Source of the DNA: Roridomyces roridus | Taxonomy: Eukaryota > Basidiomycota > Agaricomycetes > Agaricales > Mycenaceae | NCBI GenBank assembly: GCA_029378245.1 | Contig: JARKIF010000046.1 | Span: 248,001-312,000 of the forward strand | DNA: 64,000 nt | Reading direction: 5' to 3' | Part shown: in pieces, positions 54,431 through 64,000 of the stretch | Numbering within the stretch: position 1 is the stretch's first letter | Layout of the letters: every line of letters starts with the position of its first letter | The notes under the pieces: generated by a model | What the model was told of the DNA's origin: nothing | The model's database searches: none | Seen by the model: only the letters and a program-made list of their open reading frames with translations | Made by a program: the position numbers and the translations under genes

Positions 54431-56105
54431 GACATTCAGTCGTTGCGGACGCAGGTTGAGGCCTATGAGGTCTGTTGCTGGAACGGACCAAAGGAGCCCA
54501 GATTCTGAGACAGTGTGACTTGTAAGTTGTTCTAGTAGCACAGAATTCTCATAGCAGGAGACGTGCAGAGGTCGACCAGTTTCAAGTTCGTGTTGAGCAG
54601 AGCAAGTGCCGGGAGCGCCGTGAAGCGCCGTGAGCGGTGAACGCAGATGAAAGTCGAAGGCAAGGAGAGTGCGACTCGACGGTGTGTGCGAGACTTCGGA
54701 TCAAAACGATTTCCTCTTTCGGTCGCCCTCACTCTGCAGCGCCCTTGCCCGTCCTTCCTTGACTCTGTCCCTCGCCACACCGGACGATTCCAAATGATTA
54801 TAATTCCATGGAAACCTCGTACGCTCGCTATTCAGCAAAAACGATCCGACATCGCACGAGCCCACAAGCCACACGTCGAGGAACGCGCTGGTGTGCATCC
54901 TGTCGCATTCGACATCCTCTCGGTCCTCTGGGTCCATGACTAGAGCCCTGACGCTTCACACGCATGCCACGCGCGTATTTGGCTGAGAAATTGAAGACTT
55001 GGTTTCCAGGTATCTGAGGACTTGGTGCAGAGGAATGGCTCGTACGTGTCTTGGTTATCTCCTCCCTCTTTGCTAACGGGTGGCACTACAGTGACTCTAT
55101 CACTCATCGCCCTCTGTTTATCTTTCCGACTATGCGGAGGGGAAGTCCGAAGCAGCCCGTCGCTCCATCTCATTGGAAGACGACCACCTCGTAGACGGTG
55201 TGCCCGAAGAGCTGAGATTCTGCACGTCCGTACTGCAATTGCGGCGATATCACGAGTCTCTGCGGGTGCGTCCTGTTTTCGCTCATCCCTGCGAGGAGCT
55301 GACCGCCGCCCTCGTCGTTAGGGGATCGAGTGACTGCAGAGTCTACGGGAAGATGAGGACGAGCAGCAGTGCCGATGAGCGGTGCATCTGAGAAGCATGC
55401 GCTTGTCTGACGGAACAACCGGGAGGTGCGTTTTCAGCAAGCCTTTATCTCCACCGATGTCGGTCTCACACGTCGCAGCAGCGTGCCTCGACATCCCATA
55501 ATGGACTCGGCTCTACGATGCCATCGTCCCTGTATAACGTGACCCTCCAGCCTTGCAGGCATGCCCTGCTGTCAGTGGCTGTGGTCCGGGGACGACTCGC
55601 CACCGCCGTCACCATGGACTCATCCTCCCACCAGCGATTTGGTTTCTCAAGGCATCCGACCGAGGAAATGCCAAGCGTCTGCGATACGGACGTCCCACCA
55701 GTGGGCGCGAAGGATTGTAGCGTGAACGTCCTTTTGGGAAGTGCCATCATCCCTACGAAGCATGATCCTTCAGCCCGGCAGACGTACAGTTGCTAGGATG
55801 TCCTTCTCGGACACCCTTCTGCCTGCTACTGCATATCTTACGGAGGACCCGCCCAGATCATCGCCCTCCGCCAATCGTGACCCAATGTCCGATGGTCTTG
55901 CCTCTATCCGACTGACGACGCGCCAAGGACCCGTGAAGCTGACACGTCCCCGACCCGAGCACTTCCCATGATCGCCTCTTCGTATCTGGACGTCCCTTAG
56001 GCGTCGCAGCCCTGCTACTTTCTTGGTCTCACCCTGCCTATCTCTCTCAGGGCCACCACTCCACATTCAGGTTACTGATTATAAAGCCCCAGAGAATGTC
56101 AGAAG
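54431..56105. other. No gene recognised between inverted-repeat arms
   Basis: Open frames on both strands are short and overlap one another (55.0-55.9 kb being the most open on the plus strand). The composition resembles the decayed X and R blocks, but I found no exact shared stretch. No function assigned. Confidence 0.35.
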
Positions 56106-56109
56106 GAGG

Positions 56110-56796
56110 ATTGGAAAGCTGGACCGGAAGGAGTGCGGTCGCTGCCTTCAGCTCGAGGATTTGATGTTTTGAGTCAGTATTATTTTCTTGGACAAAAATG
56201 CGGATCTCTACCTATTATAATAGGAGTTGGAATGTGCACATTTTATTGCTTCTATCGGAAGGTCTCCCTGCGCATTCGACTAGTTTTCTGCTACAAATGT
56301 GGAGGTTTAAACCATCAAACAGAGATCGCCAAAACGCTCTCCCTGAACAGCAGCCCTCGCACTGCGTCGCTAACAATTTCAGTGAAGCTACGGTCACGCT
56401 GCCCGGGCGTCTACTACTACTAGTACTACGCTAACCCTTAACCTGACTTCCATCTTTATCTCCTTCAAGTTTGTCCATGCACCGTGTCATTTGCACGTCG
56501 TCGTCACCGATGGAATCGGCTCCTCGCTTGACCACAACATGCACTTTGGACAGATTCAAGAACGCATGCTGCGCAGGTTCTCCGTTCCTTGCTTGGGGTT
56601 TAATCAAGTTTCAATGGCGAGGTATCGAGAGGAGTGCGCATTTTTAAGAGTCAAGCTGTAGTCACATTGTAAGGGCGCCCACTGTGCGGCTGGAAGCCTG
56701 GAATCTCTTCAGGCTGTGCAAGGCACAATTGACGCCGCATATATACTGGGACCCGTCCCATTTCTCTCACACACCTAGCTCTTGACCCAGTTCGCC
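56110..56796 (+). repeat. Inverted-repeat arm upstream of DUF4419 copy 2
   Basis: Counterpart of 53047-53525. The match is split by about 260 bp of unrelated sequence (56430-56690) that is absent from the other arm. A TATA-like catatatactgg lies near 56740, about 55 bases before the ATG. Confidence 0.65.
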
Positions 56797-58212
56797 ATGC
56801 CCGTGTCTTTCAGCGTCGCGCCCCACAACGCCAACTCGATTGAACTCACGCAGTCCTTCTCTGCCGAGGAGATCCTCTCCGTATCTTGCAATGACCAGTA
56901 TCGCTACGTGGACGAAATTTTGCAATGTGCTTTCTCCGGGCATGAACAGGGCTCGTAAGTTCGCCTAATTATCCTGGATCTACTCGTACTACCCGTGTGG
57001 TTCCAGTGGTCGCAATTTTGAAGCCAAGATCCCGAACCTGCTCCCCGATGGCCGAGGAAATGGATTCGTCAATACGGTGATGAACGCCTACAATGACCAT
57101 CGCGCCCTCGTCATCCGTCCCGACGATGTATGGCTCACCATCCTATCCCAACTCAACTTCTTCGTCAACGCCAACGCGGAGGTCCTCCGCGCCAACTTCG
57201 TTGCAACGGAAGGCAAACGCGAGCTGGTCGTAGTCGTGGCGGGCAACCGCTACAACGTGGATTTCGGCGACATGTCTCGTCAGATGGTGGGGCTCATAGA
57301 GAAGAACGTCGTCGACCCGACCTTGCGCAAATGGGTGCTCCCTGATTTCACCACCACCACCGTCAATGACACCACCGTCGCCTCGGTGCTCATGATGGCC
57401 TCACTCAAGCAGTATTTCTCATACGGCTTCGGGATGAGCTTTTGCGGTATTCCCCGCGTCACGCTCGAGGGAGAGAAGGCGGACTGGATTAATATCCTGG
57501 AGCGGCTCGAAAAGCTCAAGGAATACGGTATCAAGACGATTGCTTGGTACCACCTCCTACGCCCCGTCATCTCCCGCTTTGTCGCAGCATTCGATGACCC
57601 CACGAGCCAGGAAAATGCGAATTTTTGGCAGCAGGTCGCTTACCTCCACCAACCGGGCAGCGGTGCACCATCATACACTGGTTGGATTAACGCCTTCAAT
57701 GCCTTTAGCCAAGAAGGCAGATGGATCGGAACTGCGTTGAATATGGTGATTAGGTGTTCTTTCTGACATTCACAGACTCACTTGCAATCCAGGAAGCAAC
57801 GTCTGAGGAAGCGCCTGAAACCCTCCCCGCCGATCACTTCTGGTCCAAGTATGCCAAGTATGGCGTCGATGAAGATTTCGTTTTCGACGGCAGCCCGTTC
57901 CACACCGTCATGAGCTACGATATGCCACCCGCGTATGCCCAGGTGGATGTCAAGCTGGACGACAACGGGGTGGAGATTGACTCGTTCATGCTAGCGGGGA
58001 TGATCGGTATGCAAGTTTCCTCGAGCGGCGATGTGGGTCTTTCATCCAGCGGCGAGAACGATACTGTGCGGCCGTTGGCTGGGTGGTGGATTTGCGTCAA
58101 GAAGCAGAATGTTATGAGCGTGCAGGAAGAGGAGGAGGCTCGGATAGCAAAATGGAACAAGGAGCGGGAGGAGAAGAGGAAGGAGTGGGCGGAAAAGTCG
58201 GTAGTGATTTGA
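56797..58212 (+). CDS. DUF4419-domain protein, intact copy
   Basis: Three exons: 56797-56954, 57007-57745 and 57793-58212, with introns of 52 and 47 nt and a total of 438 codons. It starts MPVSFSVAPHNANSIELTQS. The core contains NAYNDHRALVIRPDDVWLTI, LSQLNFFVNANAEVLRANFV, VDFGDMSRQMVGLIEKNVVD, VLPDFTTTTVNDTTVASVLM, TIAWYHLLRPVISRFVAAFD and WINAFNAFSQEGRWIG. The C-terminus has IDSFMLAGMIGMQVSSSGDV and a charged tail ending EWAEKSVVI. This architecture is the DUF4419 family, found in fungi and bacteria without an assigned biochemical role. No signal peptide, so probably cytosolic. It lacks about ten residues (MGDIYVPYDD) present in the interrupted copy. Confidence 0.85.
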
Positions 58213-58243
58213 GAAATAGAATCATGAAGGGGTTGCAGGCCGG

Positions 58244-58911
58244 TTAAAGGACTGTGCGCCGCAGGATCGGTGCTGACGGAAACATCACCACCGCCGTTGC
58301 AGAGGGTTCGGAAATGACATCCCTCACACCCAGTTCCCAATCCAACACCTCCAAAAATTCGCGCTCAATCCTTCCCACATCGCGCTTCCCAAAAAGACCC
58401 GAACAAATAGCCCAATGCACATTCTTGAGCGTCGAATCGGCGGTGTACTTTGTTGCAATGATGAGTGCACCGAGCAAGACACGTTCAAAGGCCCAGGTTT
58501 CCCGACCGATACCCAGGTGTGGGCGTGAACGTGCGAGATAGGATAATGCGACGAGGATTGTGGGGGTGGTGATTTCGGCGCGGGCAAGCACGGTTGTGAC
58601 AAACGCGGTGTGCCTTTGGTGGGAGTCGGGGGAGTAGAAGGAACAGTGAATTCGGGAGGAGGAGGCTCCAGAATAACGCATGGCGTGAGCAACGGTGTCC
58701 GAGATATAGTGGACAAAGTAGTCTGAGATGCTCGGGTGAGCTGGATCGAGAAGCACGACTAAGAAGACGACTTGCCGATTACAGTCCGAGAGAGTTCAAG
58801 CTCGACGAGCTCCATCAGAGCAGCAGTGTGCGTTGCGGGGTCGACAAGAGAGGCAGGATGCAACGGATTCTTGGCGGCCTTTGTACTCCTCGAGCTCGAT
58901 GAAGTGAGCAT
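58244..58911 (-). CDS. Pho85/PCL-type cyclin
   Basis: A cyclin N-terminal-domain protein of 204 residues, expected to activate a cyclin-dependent kinase of the Pho85/Cdk5 type. Exon 1 is 58776-58911 (ATG at 58911, MLTSSSSRSTKAAKNPLHPA). It reads SLVDPATHTAALMELVELEL and SRTVI, and joins exon 2 (58244-58722) as DYFVHYISDTVAHAMRYS across a 53-nt intron with a GC donor (G|gcaagt) and a ctcag acceptor. Exon 2 holds the cyclin box: AFVTTVLARAEITTPTILVA, LSYLARSRPHLGI, AFERVLLGALIIATKYTADS, TLKNVHWAICSGLFGKRDVG and RIEREFLEVLDWELGV. The splice keeps the frame exactly. It is convergent with the DUF4419 gene, only about 30 bases apart. Probably a conserved single-copy gene. Confidence 0.88.
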
Positions 58912-59939
58912 CACGGCGATCTGGACGCTGCTGGATGTGCGCTTGGGTAATCTTCAGCCCTTGCATAGTGGTTTCTATTAAGTACAGAGCGGAGCAGCGT
59001 GAAACGGGTACCAAGAGTGACGAAATCTAGCTTGCTCGTCGCGGGCCGTATGCGCGGCTTTGGCATTTCCGTAATCCCCGCAGCAGTGTCGCCGCTGGGT
59101 CCAGGCTAAGCTGTCTTGATGGATGCATCCGTTCTGGCAGGAGCCATCGTGCATCGAGTGAAAGCACAAGAAACAGGGTTCTGGACCACGTCCGCGCGTT
59201 CTTTCAGAGCTTCGGACTTGATCGACTGTGTGGATAGGAAGATGCGAGTTTAGTGGCATGAAATCGACGAAAGAGCGCTTGAAATTTTCATAATCGTTGC
59301 GGTACCTGAATATTGAATCAACGTACTTTAATATCCCACATACTGCTTAACGTTAAAAATTAACCGGGGATGAAAACGCACCATAGAGTTGAGGGTGCAC
59401 AGTTGCACTCCAACTACCCAATCTATCGAAGCAGTCGAGTAGGAGGGACCATCGCCAAGGTCTGGACCCAGAGCCTAGCAGCTTTCTGGCACTGGCAGAT
59501 GTGATGCGGCAGAAGCGCCTGTGGGCCTGCACTAGTGAGTGGAGTTCTCTTCCATTGGGCGCCGAGACGTCCCTGAGATGGATTCAAAAGTCAATTCATG
59601 GCGTATTTTCCGATAAATTCAACGCGGGGCAGATGGCGAGGGGCTTTCGAAGCGGGGTTGCCGTAGGAGGCGCAGTTGCCGCAATTGGCGCCCAGATCGG
59701 TGGCAAATTTACCCGTGTGACAACGGCAGTGTGACACCATTGCCGCCGATTCACTACAACACCAGTGGCGGCAAATTTTTGGTTCCGATATTTCTGGTGA
59801 GTTGGGTAGTGCATAGTCCTCTGCATATATAAATACCGGATACATGCAATTTACCGCATTTCTTTGGCCTCGGGAAGCAAAACACCAAGTATATGCCATT
59901 TGTCGAAGATGTTCAATCTTTCTGCAATCTGCGGTGGGT
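58912..59939. other. No gene recognised
   Basis: Probable cyclin promoter on the right flank, then short frames. A plus-strand frame near 59501-59734 ends with a Gly/Ala-rich run (SGVAVGGAVAAIGAQIGGKF), but its start is not convincing. Confidence 0.35.
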
Positions 59940-60488
59940 TCAGAGTAGATATTCCAGGGGTGTAACATGTATTTCATATTGAGACAGTCCAGCCCAATGG
60001 ACAAGCAACGACAGGACGTTGACACAGAAACTCATGATTTCTTCGGTAGGTGCTTCGAACAGCCAGCCGCTTCCATTTTGTAAGTGGACCGTCCGACCAA
60101 GCTCCTTGATCGCATCCCATTGAAGACAAGATGACAATATGCATGCCTTGAGTTCGGCCAGCTGATCGCTGAGCGCTTGGTTGTTCAATGTTACTGCTAA
60201 GTATTAGTCGCATGTTCCAAAATGAACTCGACGGAAAGCAAACAAGCCTCAGGACATGCCGAGTCGCACTGAGCGCCAAACGGTCAGTTGAAGCTGTAGC
60301 GGAGAGGATCTTGCCAGTGTGCGTCGAAATTCCGGCGAATGAGAGAGACTCATTGCAAGAAGGTTGACAACGCTGAGACGAGTAGAAAAATGACCACTCC
60401 GACGCGGTCTTAAAAACTCAGTCCCCGTGCTCAATGAAATATCACGAATAAAACACGAAGAGGAGATCGCCCAACAGACCGTTGTCAA
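59940..60488 (-). CDS. Possible two-exon hypothetical gene
   Basis: Not recognised. On the minus strand, 60488-60249 reads MSLSHSPEFRRTLARSSPLQ and LQLTVWRSVRLGMS. After a possible intron (gtcctgag...cttagcag) the segment NNQALSDQLAELKACILSSC, QWDAIKELGRTVHLQNGSGW and SFCVNVLSLLVHWAG runs to a stop at 59940. The amino-acid make-up is protein-like, with an amphipathic helical second part. I could not join the two exons in a consistent phase, so the model may be wrong or the gene broken. Confidence 0.25.
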
Positions 60489-61676
60489 AAAAGTACCGAA
60501 AGATATAGCTCTTCATGACGCTCATCTCGTGCGGATACGGCGACATACGGAGGGCCCAGCCGTTTCCTTTTATTCCAGCATCTTGGTGGAGGCTTCAGTT
60601 TCTCCTTTCCTTTCCGCTCAACATAACACGCACCAGCTCGTGATAGTCTCCGTCGACACACCTGAAGAGATCGCGATACGAAGACGTTGTTCGGGCGGGC
60701 GAGGGATCTGGGGTGTGTGCGGATATTTCATTCAGTATTTGAAATTGAACGGCATCCAACCTTGATTCTGCCGTTTTGGTGGACGGTGGAGAGGCCTGGG
60801 AGGAGTGAATATATACTCTTCTTGGGCGATGCTGGAATTGACGCGGACGGATCTCTCGGGCTGTGGAAAGTAGAACGAACTTGAGAGGGATATGGCTCGA
60901 TGTGTGATCGATAATGGCGTGGTAGTCTTTTCAGAGTGGAGTTGAAAGTACACTGTCTGTCGCAGTTGTTGAGTCTCGGTGGTTTTATTGTAAGGAGGGA
61001 CAAGGGTTTCCAACTGGAGAAGAATCCACATACGTCAGACGCCGAAAGATAGACGATATTCCACCGAAGCTGTTGAAACCACGGGCTCCAGATGATATAA
61101 CGGGTCTTGGATCCATCACTGAGCAGGCAGGGATAGTCGGCGGAGTGTCAACTACCAGAAAAGGGGTGCCGGTGCGAGGGGATATCATTTCTGGTCCGGG
61201 AAACGCATGGAGACAGTATTGGAAGGCTGAAAAAGGTCGTGGAGATTGGAATCGCTTAGATATAGGAGTCACTACGATCCCGAAGGGCGGGCGCGGAAGG
61301 GTCGAGTCGTGGAGAGTTTGGGGAAGGAAGCGGAGTTGGATCCGGGACGGGGGTTGTGTGGAAGGTGGTGAACTTGGCGCTCTGGCCCAAGGTCTCAAAG
61401 AGGGCTCGGGTCTCGTGATGAGAGACCTAGCTGGTAGGCCTGGGCCCTGCCGCCTGGTGATTCACACTGCGCCCAAGGCTCGGTTTGCGATCAAGATTCA
61501 GCCCAGTTTCGTATCTTCGAGGTGCTGAAAAGAGCCCAGTGTTCCAAGTGGAGAGCAGGGAGAGCAAAGGGAGATCTAGATTTGATCTAGATGGTGGTCG
61601 ACAGCAAGTGCAAAGCTGACTCAGTGATGGCCGGTGTCGGAACTCCGAGATCATTTCTCGTGACTGCGACTCCCAC
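60489..61676. other. No gene recognised
   Basis: The best frames are a Pro/Ser-rich minus-strand one (61398-60985) and a Gly/Arg-rich plus-strand one (61073-61528) covering the same bases, so at most one is real. Neither shows a domain. Confidence 0.35.
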
Positions 61677-62106
61677 TAGGGCTGTGTTGAAATGATATCA
61701 CGGTTGGTTATGTTACATGGGGTCCAGGAGGGCCGCTGGTTATTTAACAATGGCAGGTTAATAACATTGTATCTAACATGACATAACATTGCCCTAAATG
61801 GCAATTTCCCATGATCCCATCACTTTGACCATCCATCACGCCGCATGCCGGGCCCCCAAGTTGTGTCTGAGCTTGGTCTGAGCCGCCAAAATCTGCCTGG
61901 CCCCAGAGTCTGACAGTCCGGTGTGGAGTTGGTGGGGAGTGTGTTGCACAGATGGCTCGTGTTCTGAGGCGGCACTCAGTTTGTAACACAATTTTAACAA
62001 CCATCCCGGAGGTCCCCTTGTGAAAAATGTTAATAACACGTTAAATTACGTGTTATGTAGTACAGGTTATTTAACATTTCTTTCTCAACACAGCCCTAAC
62101 TCCCAC
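61669..62106. mobile_element. hAT-type MITE, 422 bp, with 8-bp target duplication
   Basis: The terminal inverted repeat TAGGGCTGTGTTGA at 61677-61690 pairs with TCAACACAGCCCTA at 62085-62098. The element (61677-62098) is flanked by a perfect 8-bp direct repeat ACTCCCAC at 61669-61676 and 62099-62106. An 8-bp duplication and T/CA-GGG-type ends are the mark of the hAT superfamily. The interior is non-coding and has many TTAAC/GTTAAT/TAACAT motifs near both ends (gttatttaac, gttaataac, taacatgacataacat), likely transposase-binding repeats. Exact ends and duplication point to recent movement by an unseen autonomous partner. Confidence 0.88.
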
Positions 62107-63140
62107 CCTGGTCCCGCTAGCGCTTCAAACCCAGCCCGAAACATGACTCAAGCTGCTTGCGCACGACAAGAACGTGATACCCCATACATGCTTCAGATGT
62201 CCCGCAGGACCATCCACGCTAAGATTCGCTTGCTATGGCTCATTCCACGCCTATCGACTAGGGACGTCTCGTATACACTGGCTCCTCGTGCGTCTTTTGC
62301 GCCCTTTTGACGATTTCCGCTCATCTCTTACAAGCATTGACTTGGGCCCTTCCTAATCCGATGTACGCCCCATCTCCACTGCGCGCAAAGAGTCTTCTCA
62401 AGAGTTGCCCACGAGAGGCGCATGCTCCCTCCGCTGCCGGAGCTGACGACGACGAACGCCCATGACGGACCTCTCCTGGTCATTTACTACGATGCGGTCC
62501 TGTGCCTGCCCTCCCTTCCGCCGGGTCTCATCACCGTAGCAGGACGTTTGGGTCGCCCTCACAACCCCCACCGAAGCCTTGCTCTCCTCCTCGCCGCTGT
62601 GGTCAATCGCATTTCAGCAGTCTACCCTCTCGATTGCGTAGAGATGGGCGGTACTACGGTACCCTCGCAATCAGGCATCAATGACCGTCAGACGGTGCGT
62701 CTTTTGCTTTCCTTCGGGCTCAAGGTACTCATCCTCATCCCAGGCTGCGCTTCCACATCTTACCCTGACCGTGGGGCAAGGACTGCGTCGATTGCAATCT
62801 ACACCGTCGTCCGCCAGCCCACCGACGTTTCGCAGGCGACCTTGGAGGGAAGGAGGTCGCGGGCTGCACACGGACCGTGACGGACGGACGGTCGAGTCTC
62901 AGTCCGCTAGCAGATGCCCCTTCTTCCTCGCCTCCTCCTCGTCCAAAGATTCCCTGTAGCCGCCTAACCTCGACGATACCGGTTAGCGACTCACCCTCGA
63001 CGCCGTCAGACCTGGCGGGTCTCCATCTTCCCCTAATGGTCGCTACTGCACTCCGCGATAGTACTTATGTAAGGGCTCGGTGATCGTCGGCCGCCGCAGT
63101 CGTCCTCCTCACAGCTCCTCACAAATATTTACTTTTTTCC
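62107..63140. other. No gene recognised
   Basis: The plus-strand frame 62422-62880 is open but shows no domain, and another frame over the same bases (near 62740) reads LPHLTLTVGQGLRRLQ, which could be a leucine-rich-repeat relic. Not resolved. Confidence 0.3.
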
Positions 63141-63180
63141 TGCGCCGCAGTACGCCGCAGTCTGCCGCAGTCTGCCGCAG
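63141..63180. repeat. Four tandem 10-bp units (tNNgccgcag)
   Basis: tgcgccgcag, tacgccgcag, tctgccgcag, tctgccgcag in a row, immediately upstream of a likely promoter. Confidence 0.85.
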
Positions 63181-63223
63181 TCCTTTCGCACGGACCAAGC
63201 TGTGCCTCCAGTACTAGTTCCAG

Positions 63224-63231
63224 TATAAAAG
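63224..63231 (+). promoter_or_regulatory. TATA box upstream of right-edge gene
   Basis: TATAAAAG, 265 bases before the ATG at 63489. The long leader or an LTR-like arrangement is discussed with the gene. Confidence 0.5.
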
Positions 63232-63488
63232 GTCGTTTACCATGTACAGTAGACAGCATTCTAGATACTGAATAAGGAGCTCTTTCAACCGTTCTCTTTG
63301 TTCCTCCGTCAAGACTCCAGCTTTTTGTGTGCTTCACTCCAACCGGACTCGAAGCCTCACACTTTTTTGAACGGTTATAAACTCCGTTGTTCGTTCATCC
63401 GCACTCAACAAACTCAACAAACTCCGCCGTACGGATTGATCACCCGCCCGACACCCGACTTTCAACACAATTTTTTCCCGACAAATAC

Positions 63489-64000
63489 ATGGTTCAAACA
63501 CGTAAATGTACCTACGACGAGCCACCGGTTATGACCTCCCGTCGTCGCACTCTGCAGCAAGGAATCACCGACGCACACGCGCAACCCACCGGCACTTTGG
63601 ACACCGACACTTACTGGTCGGGCTCTGATAGCGAGGGTTCGGCACCAAGCGCCAGCGCGTCGCACGATGACTCCGCCGATCGATTGAGTGACGACACGAC
63701 GGCTGCGAGCAATAGCTCTGCGGCAGCCCCGAGTATCGTCTCGGCTGGAGGGCGTAATGACACTGATTTTCCACGTTCAGTTACTTCCGACGCGCATACC
63801 GTTGCGCTTCCACGCACCTCATTGTCTTCCACGGCAATTGGATCCTTCTCACCTCGTCCGTACAACGAGGTTGACTTCTGTCAACGAGCTCACCTTCCGT
63901 CTCTTCCGCCGCGGGCAGTTCTACGTTCCCTGCGCCGGGCACATCCTCAGCCGCGGGCAGTTCCATGCTCCCTGCACCGGGCTACTCTTCTGGGGTGACA
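63489..64000 (+). CDS. Start of a Ser/Ala-rich, disordered protein (maybe retroelement gag)
   Basis: The ATG at 63489 opens MVQTRKCTYDEPPVMTSRRR, followed by a long Ser/Asp/Thr/Ala-rich stretch without structure (SGSDSEGSAPSASASHDDSA, TAASNSSAAAPSIVSAGG). In this frame a stop occurs at 63996-63998. From about 63890 another frame gives SSAAGSS.FPAPG twice, which fits the composition better, so a frameshift or intron near 63850 is likely and the gene continues beyond the window. A TATA box and long leader precede it, together with a CT-rich, repeated aactcaac stretch. This could be an LTR retrotransposon's leader and gag, but no matching LTR or primer-binding site can be shown here. A disordered host protein is the alternative. 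Confidence 0.4.

Noticed and set aside
61073..61528. 151-codon plus-strand frame
   Set aside because: Covers the same bases as an equally long minus-strand frame, and neither shows family features or clear splice sites.
1..64000. CRISPR arrays, bacterial operons, riboswitches, rho-independent terminators
   Set aside because: None seen, and none expected in a sequence with spliceosomal introns and fungal protein families.

Overview
The window looks like a stretch of a filamentous basidiomycete genome (Agaricomycetes, probably a mushroom-forming species). The evidence is spliceosomal introns of about 45-60 bases with GT-AG (once GC-AG) borders, micro-exons, TATA boxes, and several protein families typical of that group: many F-box/leucine-rich-repeat paralogues, DUF6534-type seven-helix membrane proteins, a fungal O-fucosyltransferase-like protein and a Pho85/PCL-type cyclin. 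No bacterial features are present. Family names come from reading the translations, not from a search.

Layout. 0.5-4 kb: a small uncertain gene and a seven-helix membrane protein (minus strand) with a partly duplicated first exon. 4.8-6.4 kb: an O-fucosyltransferase-like gene (plus). 6.7-34 kb: an accessory, paralogue-rich region dominated by F-box genes, almost all on the minus strand. Family A has full genes at 6.7, 16.6 and 31.6 kb. Family B is at 22.9 and 24.6 kb, family C at 26.4 kb, and single genes are at 12.4 and 20.7 kb, the latter broken by frameshifts and a solo LTR. Each family-A gene is followed on its right by the same decayed ~1-4 kb 'X block'. 34-49 kb: a tandem duplication with a period of about 7.8 kb. 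Each copy holds an apparently intact DUF6534 membrane protein gene (35.2 and 43.0 kb), a family-C F-box relic that has lost its middle, and a decayed 'R block'. A third R block lies next to the full family-C gene at 28-31 kb. 49-58 kb: a large inverted duplication with two DUF4419 genes facing away from each other. One is interrupted by a 1.3-kb TA-flanked element; the other is intact. A broken cupin gene lies between them. 58.2-58.9 kb: a cyclin gene. 59-64 kb: mostly unassigned sequence, a 422-bp hAT-type MITE with a perfect 8-bp target duplication, and the start of a Ser/Ala-rich gene at the right edge.

The genes do not form one pathway. The main story is turnover: repeated segmental duplication of blocks carrying F-box and membrane-protein genes, followed by decay, internal deletion and insertion of small DNA transposons and an LTR element. 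The likely conserved single-copy genes are the glycosyltransferase and the cyclin. The most informative items are the element in the DUF4419 gene (its removal restores the frame exactly), the two exact MITEs, the conserved micro-exons and the nested deletions in the F-box relics.
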